DNA from: Paenibacillus hexagrammi
Lineage (GTDB): Bacteria; Bacillota; Bacilli; Paenibacillales; NBRC-103111
Reading direction: 5' to 3'
Assembly: GCF_021513275.1 (NCBI RefSeq)
Contig: NZ_CP090978.1
Span: forward strand, 2,294,001 to 2,358,000
DNA: 64,000 nt
Of this stretch, positions 36,436-45,213 are shown piece after piece. The number at the start of each line of letters is the position of its first letter. The first letter of the stretch is position 1. Made by a program: the position numbers and the translations under genes. The notes under the pieces are model-generated. The model was given only the letters and a program-made list of their open reading frames with translations, did not search any database and had not been told where the DNA came from.

Positions 36436-37716
36436 ATGATACAGAATACACAAAATTCTAACTGGGATGTTGTCATTATCGGAGCCGGGATTGCCGGATT
36501 AACGGCCTCCATTTATTTAGCGAGGGCTGGCCGTCGGGTGCTCGTACTGGAGAAAGGAGACCAGTGGGGTGGGCGGGCCGTTTCGACGGAATTAGCGGCC
36601 TCTCGCGTCAATTTAGGTGCTCATGCACTTAATAAGAGTGCCCTCCCCATTCTACAAGAGGTTGGCGTCATACCTGCCGGCGCGTCTCCTAAGCCATTTA
36701 ACTCGCTCACATTTACAGAAGCTAACGGCGGATTTAAGGAGCTGCCGCTTAGCCAGTGCCTTTTAGGATCATTTTTGAAATGGCAGGAGAAGCTTCAGCT
36801 CATGCGCTTCTACAGCAGCTTAAAGAAAATCGACACCTCGGCTTTGAACGAGCTCAGTTTCCAAACCTATATAGATAATCAGCTAGATAGCCCGCGAGTT
36901 CGGAGTATCGTTCATGCCCTTGTGCGGTTATCCACTTATTCCCACGATCCGGAGCTTCTTAGTGCCGGAGCAGCCATTGAGCAGCTTAAGCTGGGGCAGG
37001 TGCTGTATATTCACGGTGGTTGGCAGGCTCTGGTGAACAGCTTAATTGAGCAAGCGCATCGTGCCGGTGTTGTAATTCAGAAGAGCTCACCCGTGAGGGA
37101 AATTACGGGAAGCTATCCTCAGATGAACGTTGGCCTAAAAGACGGCATGCAGATTACAACACGTCACGTTCTTTCTACCGCAGGACCGAAGGATACGATG
37201 GCGATGCTGCAACCAGCCCTTACCTCAGCGGAAGCCGAGGCTTACAACAAGCTTATTCCTGTTCGTGCCGCTTGTCTTGATCTCGTTGTATCCGGTATGC
37301 CTTTGCCCAAAAAGAATTTTGTACTAGGCGTCGATGAGCCGTGGTACTATTCCAACCATTCCGCCGCATCTTCGCTATCCGATCATCCGGGCTACTCTGT
37401 CGTGCATGTAATGAAGTATTTATCTTCTAGCACCCCATCAGAACCCAAGCAAGATGAGCTTGAGCTGGAAGGCTTCCTCGATCGCATTCAACCGGGGTGG
37501 CGGAAGCATGTCATTCAGCAGCGCTTTCTGCCTCGAATGCTCGTCTCGCATGGCATCGTCACTGCTGCGAGCGGCGGTCTGTCTGGCAGACCGGGACCTG
37601 CGGTGGAGGGGCGGCCAGGTCTGTATGTTGCCGGTGATTGGGTTGGGTCTACAGGAATGCTGCTACAAGCGTCGCTAGCCAGCGCGAAAGAAGCAGCGCA
37701 AACCATGTTAAGGTGA
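36436..37716 (+). CDS. FAD-dependent oxidoreductase (phytoene-desaturase/amine-oxidase-like)
   Basis: About 427 residues. The dinucleotide-binding motif VIIGAGIAGLTASIYLARAGRRVLVLEKGDQWGGRA is complete, and the C-terminal FAD motif GLYVAGDWVG is present. The fold is that of protoporphyrinogen/phytoene oxidoreductases. ATG 36436 is chosen; ATG 36427 is also possible. The gene precedes an ECF41 sigma factor by 28 bases. ECF41 sigma genes are typically linked to an oxidoreductase-type partner, which fits. Substrate unknown. Confidence 0.87.
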   Translation: MIQNTQNSNWDVVIIGAGIAGLTASIYLARAGRRVLVLEKGDQWGGRAVSTELAASRVNLGAHALNKSALPILQEVGVIPAGASPKPFNSLTFTEANGGFKELPLSQCLLGSFLKWQEKLQLMRFYSSLKKIDTSALNELSFQTYIDNQLDSPRVRSIVHALVRLSTYSHDPELLSAGAAIEQLKLGQVLYIHGGWQALVNSLIEQAHRAGVVIQKSSPVREITGSYPQMNVGLKDGMQITTRHVLSTAGPKDTMAMLQPALTSAEAEAYNKLIPVRAACLDLVVSGMPLPKKNFVLGVDEPWYYSNHSAASSLSDHPGYSVVHVMKYLSSSTPSEPKQDELELEGFLDRIQPGWRKHVIQQRFLPRMLVSHGIVTAASGGLSGRPGPAVEGRPGLYVAGDWVGSTGMLLQASLASAKEAAQTMLR

Positions 37717-37744
37717 TAATATTTAGAAAGAAAGGGGGATCGAG

Positions 37745-38653
37745 ATGGAACTCGACACTGTATACCATTCGTACCGGCCGCTTCTTCTGTCCATCGCCTA
37801 TCGAATGCTGGGGTCTGTCACCTATGCCGAGGATTTGGTGCAAGATGTATTTGTTACGATACAGCAGCAATCCATCCATAAGGAAGGCAGTGCTGTTCAA
37901 AACCTGAAAGCTTATTTATGTAAAATCGTCACAAACCGCTGTCTGGATTATTTGAAGTCCGCTCGACATCAAAGAGAGGTTTACGTCGGCCCTTGGCTGC
38001 CAGAACCGCTCCTGCATGCTTACTCAGATTCCTCAAGCGCAGCTGCTGCCACAGCAGAGGACCCGCTCCAAACGATCGTTCTGGAGGATAGTATTTCGTA
38101 CGCATTCTTGGTGCTGCTGGACCGGCTGACGCCCATCGAACGAGCCGTATTCGTGCTTCGGGAAGCTTTCGAATATGACTATTCGGATATCGCGGACTTT
38201 GTGAACAAAACAGAGCAAAGCTGCCGGAAGACTTACAGTCGTCTTAAACGAAAAATTCAACAAGAATCACCTGTGGATCTTATTCCAAGCAAGCAGTCTG
38301 AGCAGCTTGTACTGAGCTTCCTTCAAGCGACGGCAACGGGTGATATGGGAAGGCTTTTGAGCTTGCTTTCGGAGGACATTGTGCTTTACAGCGATGGAGG
38401 CGGTAAAGTCTACGCTGCGATCAAACCTATTATTTCGGTCCATCGAGTACTTGCCTTTATTCAAGGGCTTGCATCCAAGGACGGCGGTATGGGTAGCGTA
38501 AGTCTGGTCACAATCAACGGACAGCTTGGCGTTATCTTACGCACACCTTCCGAGCCTATTCCAACGGTTGTCAGCTTCGCCGTAAAAGATGACCGTATTC
38601 AAGAGATGTACGTCATTCGCAATCCGGATAAGCTGCGGCATCTGAATTTGTAA
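37745..38653 (+). CDS. ECF41-type RNA polymerase sigma factor (SigJ-like) with SnoaL-like C-terminal domain
   Basis: 302 residues. Sigma region 2 (SIAYRMLGSVTYAEDLVQDVF), the linker motif WLPEPLL, region 4 (LTPIERAVFVLREAFEYDYSDIADF) and a SnoaL-like extension carrying DGGGK and NPDKL, all diagnostic of ECF41. In this group the C-terminal extension, not an anti-sigma factor, controls activity. The usual target is the promoter of the adjacent oxidoreductase gene. A matching promoter is seen at 36371. The ribosome site is AAAGGGGG. Confidence 0.92.
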   Translation: MELDTVYHSYRPLLLSIAYRMLGSVTYAEDLVQDVFVTIQQQSIHKEGSAVQNLKAYLCKIVTNRCLDYLKSARHQREVYVGPWLPEPLLHAYSDSSSAAAATAEDPLQTIVLEDSISYAFLVLLDRLTPIERAVFVLREAFEYDYSDIADFVNKTEQSCRKTYSRLKRKIQQESPVDLIPSKQSEQLVLSFLQATATGDMGRLLSLLSEDIVLYSDGGGKVYAAIKPIISVHRVLAFIQGLASKDGGMGSVSLVTINGQLGVILRTPSEPIPTVVSFAVKDDRIQEMYVIRNPDKLRHLNL

Positions 38654-38745
38654 AATCCACATATCGTCATGCGGATTTACCTATACCAAATCTATCAATC
38701 TAGCATCTACTATCTTATCTTCATTAGAAAGGTGAGATGATAGAT

Positions 38746-39105
38746 TTGAACAAACGGGTAAACCAAGTCATTCGCAAGGCAGAAGCAAAGCTGGGGAGAA
38801 AGTTAACGAAGCGCACCATTATCATGAGCCTCAAAAAAGCAGTTAAAGTAACTCGATTGGGAAATGGCTTTGCACGCTTCGAATTCGCTCCTGTAACCGT
38901 GCCCGCAAATAGCTTTGTCAGTACAGCCATCAATGGAAACAGCTATAATTTGATTAGCGGCTCTTGGATTTTTTCGGGCAATCAGCAGGGCTACATGCTT
39001 GACAATTTCTCTGCGGCGGAAGACAGTTGGTTCTTCACAGCATGGAACCCAACCTCATCTGCGCGTACGGTTCGATATGCAGTTATCGCCAAATTGAAGC
39101 CATAG
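38746..39105 (+). CDS. Hypothetical protein, ~119 aa
   Basis: Start uncertain: TTG 38746 lies 10 bases after AAGGTGA, while ATG 38737 lies too close to it. The N-terminus is basic (NKRVNQVIRKAEAKLGRKLTKRT), followed by a beta-rich domain (FARFEFAPVTVPANSFVSTAING, SGSWIFSGNQQGYMLDN, WFFTAWNPTSSARTVRYAV) resembling a small jelly-roll. No signal peptide and no recognised family. A strong terminator follows. Confidence 0.6.
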   Translation: MNKRVNQVIRKAEAKLGRKLTKRTIIMSLKKAVKVTRLGNGFARFEFAPVTVPANSFVSTAINGNSYNLISGSWIFSGNQQGYMLDNFSAAEDSWFFTAWNPTSSARTVRYAVIAKLKP

Positions 39106-39164
39106 CGTACTCCTATTTGCGCACAAGCGGAAGCTACATGATTCGTATGCAATAGGTACAAAAC

Positions 39165-39214
39165 AAAAATACCGGATCTTCCTAGTTTCCTTAGGAGGTA
39201 CCGGTATTTTTTCA
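39165..39214 (+). terminator. Intrinsic terminator
   Basis: AATACCGG (39169-39176) pairs with CCGGTATT (39201-39208), with an inner TCCTA/TAGGA stem, followed by six T; A-rich on the left, so it may act in both directions. Confidence 0.85.
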
Positions 39215-39301
39215 GTTGATACGACACGATAAGTGGAGCATGACGAATTTGCACCAACCTTGACAAGCGCACTCGTCCTTCGAGGACGGCGACGTCAGAT
39301 C

Positions 39302-39781
39302 TTACAGGTACGCTGCCAAGGTCTGGACGAACTGCTCCAGATAGAGCTGATCCGTTTCGTCGAATCTGCTTTTGCTGGGACTGTCAATGTCCAACACACC
39401 GATCAGGTCGTTATCGCGCAGGATTGGAATTACAATCTCGGAATTGGACGCCGCATCACAGGCGATATGCCCGGGAAATTCGTGCACGTCCGCTACCCGA
39501 ATCGTTTCACGCTTTTGTGCGGATGTGCCGCAAACACCTTTGCCAAGCGAAATGCGAACACATGCTGGCAATCCTTGAAAAGGTCCTAAAACAAGCTCAT
39601 TTTGCTTGAATAGGTAGAAGCCTACCCAATTAATATCGCTTAGAAACGAGCCGAGCAGCGCCGACGCATTCGCCAAATTGGCGATTTGATCGTTTTCACC
39701 CTCTAGAAGTGCTCTTAGCTGGCTGATCACGGTTTTATAATTGTCTTCTTTTGAGCCTGTATAGGCCGTAGTCTGAAACAT
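39302..39781 (-). CDS. msrC: Free methionine-(R)-sulfoxide reductase (GAF domain, fRMsr)
   Basis: 159 residues forming a single GAF domain. Signature residues are present: NWVGFYLFK, LVLGPFQGLPACVRI (Cys), GKGVCGTSA (Cys) and HIACDAASNSEIVIP (catalytic Cys). The enzyme reduces free Met-(R)-sulfoxide with thioredoxin. It is divergently placed from the msrA-msrB genes about 225 bases away, so three distinct methionine-sulfoxide repair activities cluster here. The ATG at 39781 opens MFQTTAYTG. Confidence 0.93.
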   Translation of the reverse strand: MFQTTAYTGSKEDNYKTVISQLRALLEGENDQIANLANASALLGSFLSDINWVGFYLFKQNELVLGPFQGLPACVRISLGKGVCGTSAQKRETIRVADVHEFPGHIACDAASNSEIVIPILRDNDLIGVLDIDSPSKSRFDETDQLYLEQFVQTLAAYL

Positions 39782-39942
39782 ACGAATGCCTCCGTTGTTG
39801 AGATCACAGTGATCCGTTCAAGATGATTGCTGTATAACAAGTATTAAATTACCGCGATCCATGCGGCAAGTCAACACGCGATGCTCCTAGCGCGCGGTGT
39901 GGCGTCATATAACTTTTATCAGCCACATCTTGGGAAGAGTCT

Positions 39943-39972
39943 TTGGCAAGCGGCATCCTATTTTGCTATCAT
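39943..39972 (+). promoter_or_regulatory. Candidate promoter of msrA-msrB
   Basis: TTGGCA (39943-39948), 18 bases and TATCAT (39967-39972), 35 bases before the msrA start. Confidence 0.5.
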
Positions 39973-40006
39973 GATAATTGAGACTATAGGGAAAGCGGTG
40001 TGTGAG

Positions 40007-40645
40007 ATGACACAAAGTTTGGAGCGTGCAGGTTCTTATGAGCTGGCGACCTTCGCCGGCGGATGCTTTTGGTGTATGGTAACGCCATTCGAGGAGCTCC
40101 CGGGAATTATAAAGGTAGTATCTGGTTATACGGGAGGCCATACGGAGAACCCGACTTATGAAGAGGTTTGCTCGGAAACAACCGGACATGCGGAAGCCGT
40201 GCAAATTACGTTTGACCCGGAGCTTTTCCCTTATGAGAAGCTGTTGGAGATTTTTTGGAGAAGTGTGGACCCTACGGATCCAGGCGGCCAATTCCATGAC
40301 CGGGGACCTTCGTACCGTACGGCTATTTTCACACACAATGAGGAGCAAAGGAGCAAGGCGGAGGCTTCCAAGCGCGAGCTGGAGGCTAGCGGCAGATTCT
40401 CCCGTCCCATCGCGACGGAGATTGTGGACGCATCTGAATTTTATCCGGCGGAAGATTATCATCAGGACTATCATCATAAAAACCCGCTTCGTTACAAAAT
40501 GTACCGGAAGGGTTCCGGTCGTGACGCTTTTATTGAGAAGCATTGGAACACGGAACAGGATCGGGAGGCGCGCAGAGAGAAGCTAACCAGAATCCAGTAC
40601 GAGGTGACGCAAAACAATGCGACAGAGCCTCCTTTTCCAAAATGA
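40007..40645 (+). CDS. msrA: Peptide methionine-(S)-sulfoxide reductase MsrA; reads as the front of a frameshifted MsrA-MsrB fusion
   Basis: 212 residues. The catalytic motif GGCFWC is at Cys20, and [22 protein letters not shown] and the YHQDYH element are family-typical. After the MsrA domain the protein continues with [18 protein letters not shown], which is the N-terminus of MsrB, and then ends with PK-stop. One extra C at 40637-40638 explains this: without it the frame runs [11 protein letters not shown] and on through MsrB. It is therefore inferred to be one bifunctional MsrAB protein of about 326 residues. Confidence 0.92.
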   Translation: MTQSLERAGSYELATFAGGCFWCMVTPFEELPGIIKVVSGYTGGHTENPTYEEVCSETTGHAEAVQITFDPELFPYEKLLEIFWRSVDPTDPGGQFHDRGPSYRTAIFTHNEEQRSKAEASKRELEASGRFSRPIATEIVDASEFYPAEDYHQDYHHKNPLRYKMYRKGSGRDAFIEKHWNTEQDREARREKLTRIQYEVTQNNATEPPFPK

Positions 40646-40985
40646 GTTCTGGGATCATCACGAGGAAGGCCTTTATGTGGACATCGTTTCCGGCGAACCG
40701 TTATTCAGCTCCAAGGATAAATTCGATTCCGGCTGCGGTTGGCCGAGCTTCACCAAGCCCTTGTATAGCGGAACGGTGAAGGAAAAGCAGGACGTGAGCC
40801 ATTTCATGGTTCGTACAGAGGTAAGGAGCCAGGAGGCTGACTCACATCTCGGACACGTGTTCACGGATGGACCTGCTCCAACAGGATTGAGATACTGCAT
40901 CAACTCGGCTGCTCTAAAATTCATTCCCGTTCAGGATTTAGAGAAGGAAGGGTACGGAGCGTACCGAAAATTATTTGCCGACTAA
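40617..40985 (+). CDS. msrB: Peptide methionine-(R)-sulfoxide reductase MsrB, out of frame with msrA by one base
   Basis: The MsrB domain is read from [25 protein letters not shown], through [29 protein letters not shown] and [11 protein letters not shown] (catalytic Cys), to the end. It lacks the two CxxC zinc motifs, as in B. subtilis MsrB. The residues before QNEFW in this frame (MRQSLLF) are an artefact of the shift; the real N-terminus is encoded at the end of the msrA frame. It reduces peptidyl Met-(R)-sulfoxide, complementing MsrA. Confidence 0.88.
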   Translation: MRQSLLFQNEFWDHHEEGLYVDIVSGEPLFSSKDKFDSGCGWPSFTKPLYSGTVKEKQDVSHFMVRTEVRSQEADSHLGHVFTDGPAPTGLRYCINSAALKFIPVQDLEKEGYGAYRKLFAD

Positions 40986-41102
40986 ATCTTGAATAAAGGC
41001 ATCTGAGATTGCCGCATGTCCGTACATAGTTTCTCCTTTACTCGGGTAAACCAACATAGATTTCTATATCCCTTTACGAGTATGGAAAGGCTGGTTGATT
41101 AC

Positions 41103-41918
41103 ATGGGTGTACAGACAATGCAAAAACCAAAGATGCTGCTGCCGGATCTTAAGGATAAAGTGGCAGTCGTGACCGGAGCGGGCTCCGGTATTGGAAGAGC
41201 TGCGGCGCTGATGCTGGCTCAGCAGGGCATGAAAGTATGCCTTGCAGACCTCAAGGATGAGCGGCGAGATCAGACGGTGCAGGAAATTTTGAGCACCGGC
41301 GGACAAGCCATCAGTGTGGACGTCGACGTTGCCGACCCAATACGGGTGGCTGAAGCGTTTGAAGAAGTGGCACACGCATGGGGAAGGCTGGACTTCGTTT
41401 TCGCCAATGCAGGGATTAACGGTGTACTGGCGCCGATCGAAGACATGAAGCCGGAGGACTGGGACCGCACGCTCTCGGTGAATTTGAAAGGTACGTTCTT
41501 GTGTGTGAAGCATGCAGTGCCGCATATGAAGGAGCAAGGCGGCAGCATTGTGATCACAAGTTCTATTAATGGGAGCCGCAAATTTTCGGGCTTTGGGATG
41601 TCGGCTTACAGCGCCTCTAAGGCTGGTCAGGTTGCGTTTGCAAAAATGGCCGCATTGGAGCTGGCCCGCTATAAGATTCGGGTAAACGCCATCTGTCCCG
41701 GGTCAATCAAAACCAATATCGGAGAGAATACGCAGCCTACGCCGGAGCTGCAGAAAATCAAAATTCCGGTCAACTACCCAGAAGGCAGCCAGCCCTTGGA
41801 GCATGCGCCGGGGATGCCGGAGCAGGTAGCCGATCTGGTAGCCTTTTTGGCTTCCGAGGCATCCAGTCATATTACGGGGACCGAGCTGTTTATTGACGGT
41901 GCGGAATCGCTGCTGTAA
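41103..41918 (+). CDS. Short-chain dehydrogenase/reductase (SDR)
   Basis: About 271 residues from ATG 41103, 11 bases after GGAAAGG; ATG 41082 and 41118 are alternatives. Classical SDR features: TGAGSGIGRAAA cofactor loop, NAG (FANAGING), Ser in VITSSING, catalytic YSASKAG (Tyr-xxx-Lys) and the ICPGSIKTNIG element. ADLKDE after strand 2 suggests NAD(H) preference. The C-terminal insertion before ASEASSHITGTELFIDGAE is slightly long. Substrate unknown. Confidence 0.92.
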   Translation: MGVQTMQKPKMLLPDLKDKVAVVTGAGSGIGRAAALMLAQQGMKVCLADLKDERRDQTVQEILSTGGQAISVDVDVADPIRVAEAFEEVAHAWGRLDFVFANAGINGVLAPIEDMKPEDWDRTLSVNLKGTFLCVKHAVPHMKEQGGSIVITSSINGSRKFSGFGMSAYSASKAGQVAFAKMAALELARYKIRVNAICPGSIKTNIGENTQPTPELQKIKIPVNYPEGSQPLEHAPGMPEQVADLVAFLASEASSHITGTELFIDGAESLL

Positions 41919-41997
41919 AGAACAGGCAGCTCTGATTACGACATATTTTCGCACCCCGCTTCGAATAGCTATAGCAGGAAAGCGGGGGGATATGTTG

Positions 41998-44037
41998 ATG
42001 GAACAACAACGAGAAACAACAGGGCCGCTTCCACAGAGGAGCGGTTCTTTGCTGCGTTCGATATTGAAGAGTAAACGGCTGTGGGGTTATATCTCGGGAG
42101 CATTGCTGCTCATCGGCGTAATGGCCGTCGGTTCGGCGTACTGGTATATCAAGAACCTGGACGTTTCGAAGCTGAATCAACCGCTGCCTGCGCCTACTAT
42201 GCTGTTTGACCGCAATGGCCATCCTGCCTCGCAGCTATCTGCTTCGAAGATCGATCCCGTCCCTTTGTCACAAATGCCAAAAAGCTTGACGGATGCAGTG
42301 CTTGCTGTAGAGGATAAGCGATTTTATGAGCATTCCGGCGTGGATCTCCAAGCCATCGGCCGTGCAGTGGTGCGGGATATTCTTCAAGGAGGATATACCG
42401 AGGGAGCAAGTACGATTACGCAGCAATTAGCCAAAAATATGTTTCTAAGTACGGATAAAACGCTAAGCCGCAAGCTACGTGAGGCTGCTTACGCTATCAA
42501 AATCGATATGGCTTACAGAAAGGACGAAATTCTTGAAACGTATTTGAACAGCATTTATTTCGGGGAAGGAAGCTGGGGTGTGCAAGGCGCGTCAACAACA
42601 TATTTCGGCAAAAACGTGAAGGATCTAACCCTTGCAGAATCAGCCCTGCTGGCAGCGCTGCCGAAAGCACCTAGCCGATATTCACCGCAAAATAATCAAG
42701 AAGAAGCAATGGAGCGGCGGAATACCGTGCTTGCATTGATGCGTGATCAAGGTAAAATTACCGAAGAAGCTTATCAAGGAGCTGCTAACGAGCCAATCAC
42801 GATCGTAGCGGAGCAAACTGCCGATGACTTAAAGGGCAAATATCCCGCTTATGTGGATGCCGTCATTCAAGAAGCAGTGGATCAATACGGGTTTACGGAG
42901 GAACAGCTGCTTACAGGTGGGCTGAGGATTACGACGGAGCTTGATCCGAAGGTTCAGCAAGCTGTATTGGATGTATATCAGGATGACCAATTATTCCCGC
43001 AAGGGGATGCCAAGCAGCTGGTACAGAGCGGCGCTGTCGTGCTGGATCAGCGAAGCGGAGGAATTCGGGCGGTTGCAGGAGGACGGGGAAACAGCGTCTT
43101 TCGAGGATTCAGCCATGCGACGCAGATTCAGCGTCAGCCGGGTTCAAGCCTGAAGCCGATTATGGTGTATGGACCCGCATTAGAGAAGGGTTACACACCT
43201 TCAAGCCTGCTTTACGATGGACCGCTGAATATAAACGGTTACCAGCCCGAAGACTGGGACCATCAATCCCGTGGACAAGTGACGATGGATGAAGCGGTGA
43301 TTCGTTCATGGAATGTGCCTCCGGTTTGGCTGCTGGATCAGATCGGCATCGATAGCGGGCTGCAGTTTTCGTCCAAACTGGGCATAGACTTGCCGAAGGA
43401 AGATCGGCAGTTGGCTGCAGCTCTAGGAGGCTTATCTCAAGGCGTCTCACCACTGCAAATGGCGCAGGCGTTCAGCGCATTCGCCAACCAAGGCGCGCTG
43501 TGCGGGGCACATACGATTGCGAAGATTGCAACATCGAACGGGCAAGTGCTCATTGAGGCGAAGCCGCAATGCAAGTCCGTCATGCAGTCCGCAACAGCCG
43601 CGGCTATGACTTCCATGCTGCAGCATGCCGTTATTAGCGGAACTGGGAAGAATGCCGCTATGAACCGTCCTGTAGCCGGCAAATCCGGTACGACTCAGCT
43701 CCCCGATACGAAGGAATTTGCTGGGCTGGACAGCAATGCGGCCAAGGATGCATGGTTCGCGGGATATACACCGGAGCTGACAGCTGCCATCTGGGTAGGC
43801 TATGACCGCACGGATCGCCAGCATTATTTAACCACATCGGGAGGCGCCGTTCCTGCTGTCCTGTTTCGGGAAATCATGACCCGATCATTAGCAGAAGTTC
43901 CCATAGTTCCGTTTGATTTAAGCGCTTATCAACCTGAAACCCCGGATGTTTCTCAGCCTGAGCATGACAAACCAGAGAAAAACGACCGCCAGAATCCTCG
44001 TGAAAAAAAGAAAGCAAAAGGGAAACAAGGGCACTGA
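41998..44037 (+). CDS. Class A penicillin-binding protein (PBP1/PBP2c-type)
   Basis: 679 residues from ATG 41998, 8 bases after a GGGGGG site. One N-terminal membrane anchor (YISGALLLIGVMAVGSAYWYI), a GT51 glycosyltransferase domain (AVEDKRFYEHSGVD with catalytic Glu, GASTITQQLAKN, RKLREAAYAIKI), then a transpeptidase domain with PGSSLKPI (Ser-xx-Lys), SWN (S-x-N) and AGKSGTT. The tail is rich in Lys, Glu and Gln. It polymerises and crosslinks peptidoglycan outside the membrane. Long, disordered, basic C-terminus. A strong terminator follows. Confidence 0.95.
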   Translation: MEQQRETTGPLPQRSGSLLRSILKSKRLWGYISGALLLIGVMAVGSAYWYIKNLDVSKLNQPLPAPTMLFDRNGHPASQLSASKIDPVPLSQMPKSLTDAVLAVEDKRFYEHSGVDLQAIGRAVVRDILQGGYTEGASTITQQLAKNMFLSTDKTLSRKLREAAYAIKIDMAYRKDEILETYLNSIYFGEGSWGVQGASTTYFGKNVKDLTLAESALLAALPKAPSRYSPQNNQEEAMERRNTVLALMRDQGKITEEAYQGAANEPITIVAEQTADDLKGKYPAYVDAVIQEAVDQYGFTEEQLLTGGLRITTELDPKVQQAVLDVYQDDQLFPQGDAKQLVQSGAVVLDQRSGGIRAVAGGRGNSVFRGFSHATQIQRQPGSSLKPIMVYGPALEKGYTPSSLLYDGPLNINGYQPEDWDHQSRGQVTMDEAVIRSWNVPPVWLLDQIGIDSGLQFSSKLGIDLPKEDRQLAAALGGLSQGVSPLQMAQAFSAFANQGALCGAHTIAKIATSNGQVLIEAKPQCKSVMQSATAAAMTSMLQHAVISGTGKNAAMNRPVAGKSGTTQLPDTKEFAGLDSNAAKDAWFAGYTPELTAAIWVGYDRTDRQHYLTTSGGAVPAVLFREIMTRSLAEVPIVPFDLSAYQPETPDVSQPEHDKPEKNDRQNPREKKKAKGKQGH

Positions 44038-44077
44038 AGAAGGGAATAAGTAAAAAAGAAAGAAAGTAAAACCAAAA

Positions 44078-44128
44078 CCAACCCTGTCACGGACGGCACT
44101 TAGGCCCAACGGACAGGGTTGGTTTTTT
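44078..44128 (+). terminator. Intrinsic terminator
   Basis: CCAACCCTGTC (44078-44088) pairs with GACAGGGTTGG (44112-44122) and is followed by six T. Confidence 0.92.
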
Positions 44129-44232
44129 AATTAACATGATAGCATGAATAAATTCGACTCCCCTCGCAAAGTACCTGAATCAGCTTCGAAGCTAAGGGTC
44201 TGCTTGCGGGGTGTATCTCCCTATAGATGTTG

Positions 44233-45132
44233 CTAATCTTTTCCGTGCTTCTTACTTTCATGATCATGATCTTTGCTGCGTTTGTCCGGTTTGCCGTGCT
44301 GATCCTGTTGAACTGAACCCTGTTTGGGCATGTTCTTCACTTGCACGTCCAACCGGTCTTTGTCCAACTCATAATGCTCAGCTATAGCATTGACAAGCGT
44401 TTGCTTGATCTCGGCATCATTGGCTAATTGATCTCCCAGCAGTTCCCCGATCCACTCTGACGCCGTGTTGCCTTTCACATGAATAGGAGCTCCGTGGTCT
44501 GATTCAATGATTAAATCGCCTGATGCAGCGTCATCCGGGTTCGTTTGCTTATACTGAAGCTTAAAATGGTTTCCCGTGACTTTCAGCTCTAACAGGTTAG
44601 CAGTTTTAGGAATAGTTGTATCTGGTGAAGCCTTCTTTGTTATCGGTTGTGCAGTAGGTGAAGAGGTCTTATCTGGTGCGGGAGTCAGGTGGGTATCCAG
44701 CGGTCCTAATCCTGCAGCAGAAGTTGGCGCTGGACTCGTCGCCAAAGCAGCAGTCTCACTTGCTGGCTTGTCATCATGTGAATCATCGTTGTCGAGCGCA
44801 ACGGCTGTTTCGTTAGGCTGCTGTGCCTTGATATAGGCCGCTTGATGCTTGCTGTTAAAAATAATCTCTACGCTGTCACCGGCTGCCAAATCCGCCAGCT
44901 GCGCCTTTTGATTATTGCGATATACCCATACTGATTTGGCGATGGTCAGGGTCTGATCTCCCTGATCGGTGGTAAGCATCACATTTTGTTGATCGTCCGA
45001 AATGGCTTTAAACGTACCATTCATGTTAGCTGAAGCGGCTTCAGACATGGTATCCGCAAACGCACTGTACCCATAGGCGGCCGATATCAAGCAAGTTATC
45101 GCAAGAACGCCAATCATAATTTTTTTCTTCAT
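44233..45132 (-). CDS. Secreted hypothetical protein with charged tail (YusW-like C-terminal domain possible)
   Basis: 299 residues from MKKKIMIGVLAITC; a GGAGGAGG site lies upstream. There is a signal peptide (cleavage near AFA-DTM), an N-terminal beta domain (GTFKAISDDQQNVMLTTDQGDQ), a Ser/Pro/Ala-rich linker (~115-165), then an alpha/beta domain (ELKVTGNHFKLQYKQ, GNTASEWIGELLGDQ, KDRLDVQVKNM) and a His/Asp/Lys-rich tail (KDHDHESKKHGKD) that may bind metal. Similarity to YusW-like domains is by impression only. It is the gene after the uracil permease on the same strand. Confidence 0.75.
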   Translation of the reverse strand: MKKKIMIGVLAITCLISAAYGYSAFADTMSEAASANMNGTFKAISDDQQNVMLTTDQGDQTLTIAKSVWVYRNNQKAQLADLAAGDSVEIIFNSKHQAAYIKAQQPNETAVALDNDDSHDDKPASETAALATSPAPTSAAGLGPLDTHLTPAPDKTSSPTAQPITKKASPDTTIPKTANLLELKVTGNHFKLQYKQTNPDDAASGDLIIESDHGAPIHVKGNTASEWIGELLGDQLANDAEIKQTLVNAIAEHYELDKDRLDVQVKNMPKQGSVQQDQHGKPDKRSKDHDHESKKHGKD

Positions 45133-45213
45133 ATAGTCTCTCAACCTCCTCCCACATGGTTCGGAAGCAAAGAGGGTTTTCAGGGGGGCATAGCAGATGA
45201 AAGAGAGCAGGAA

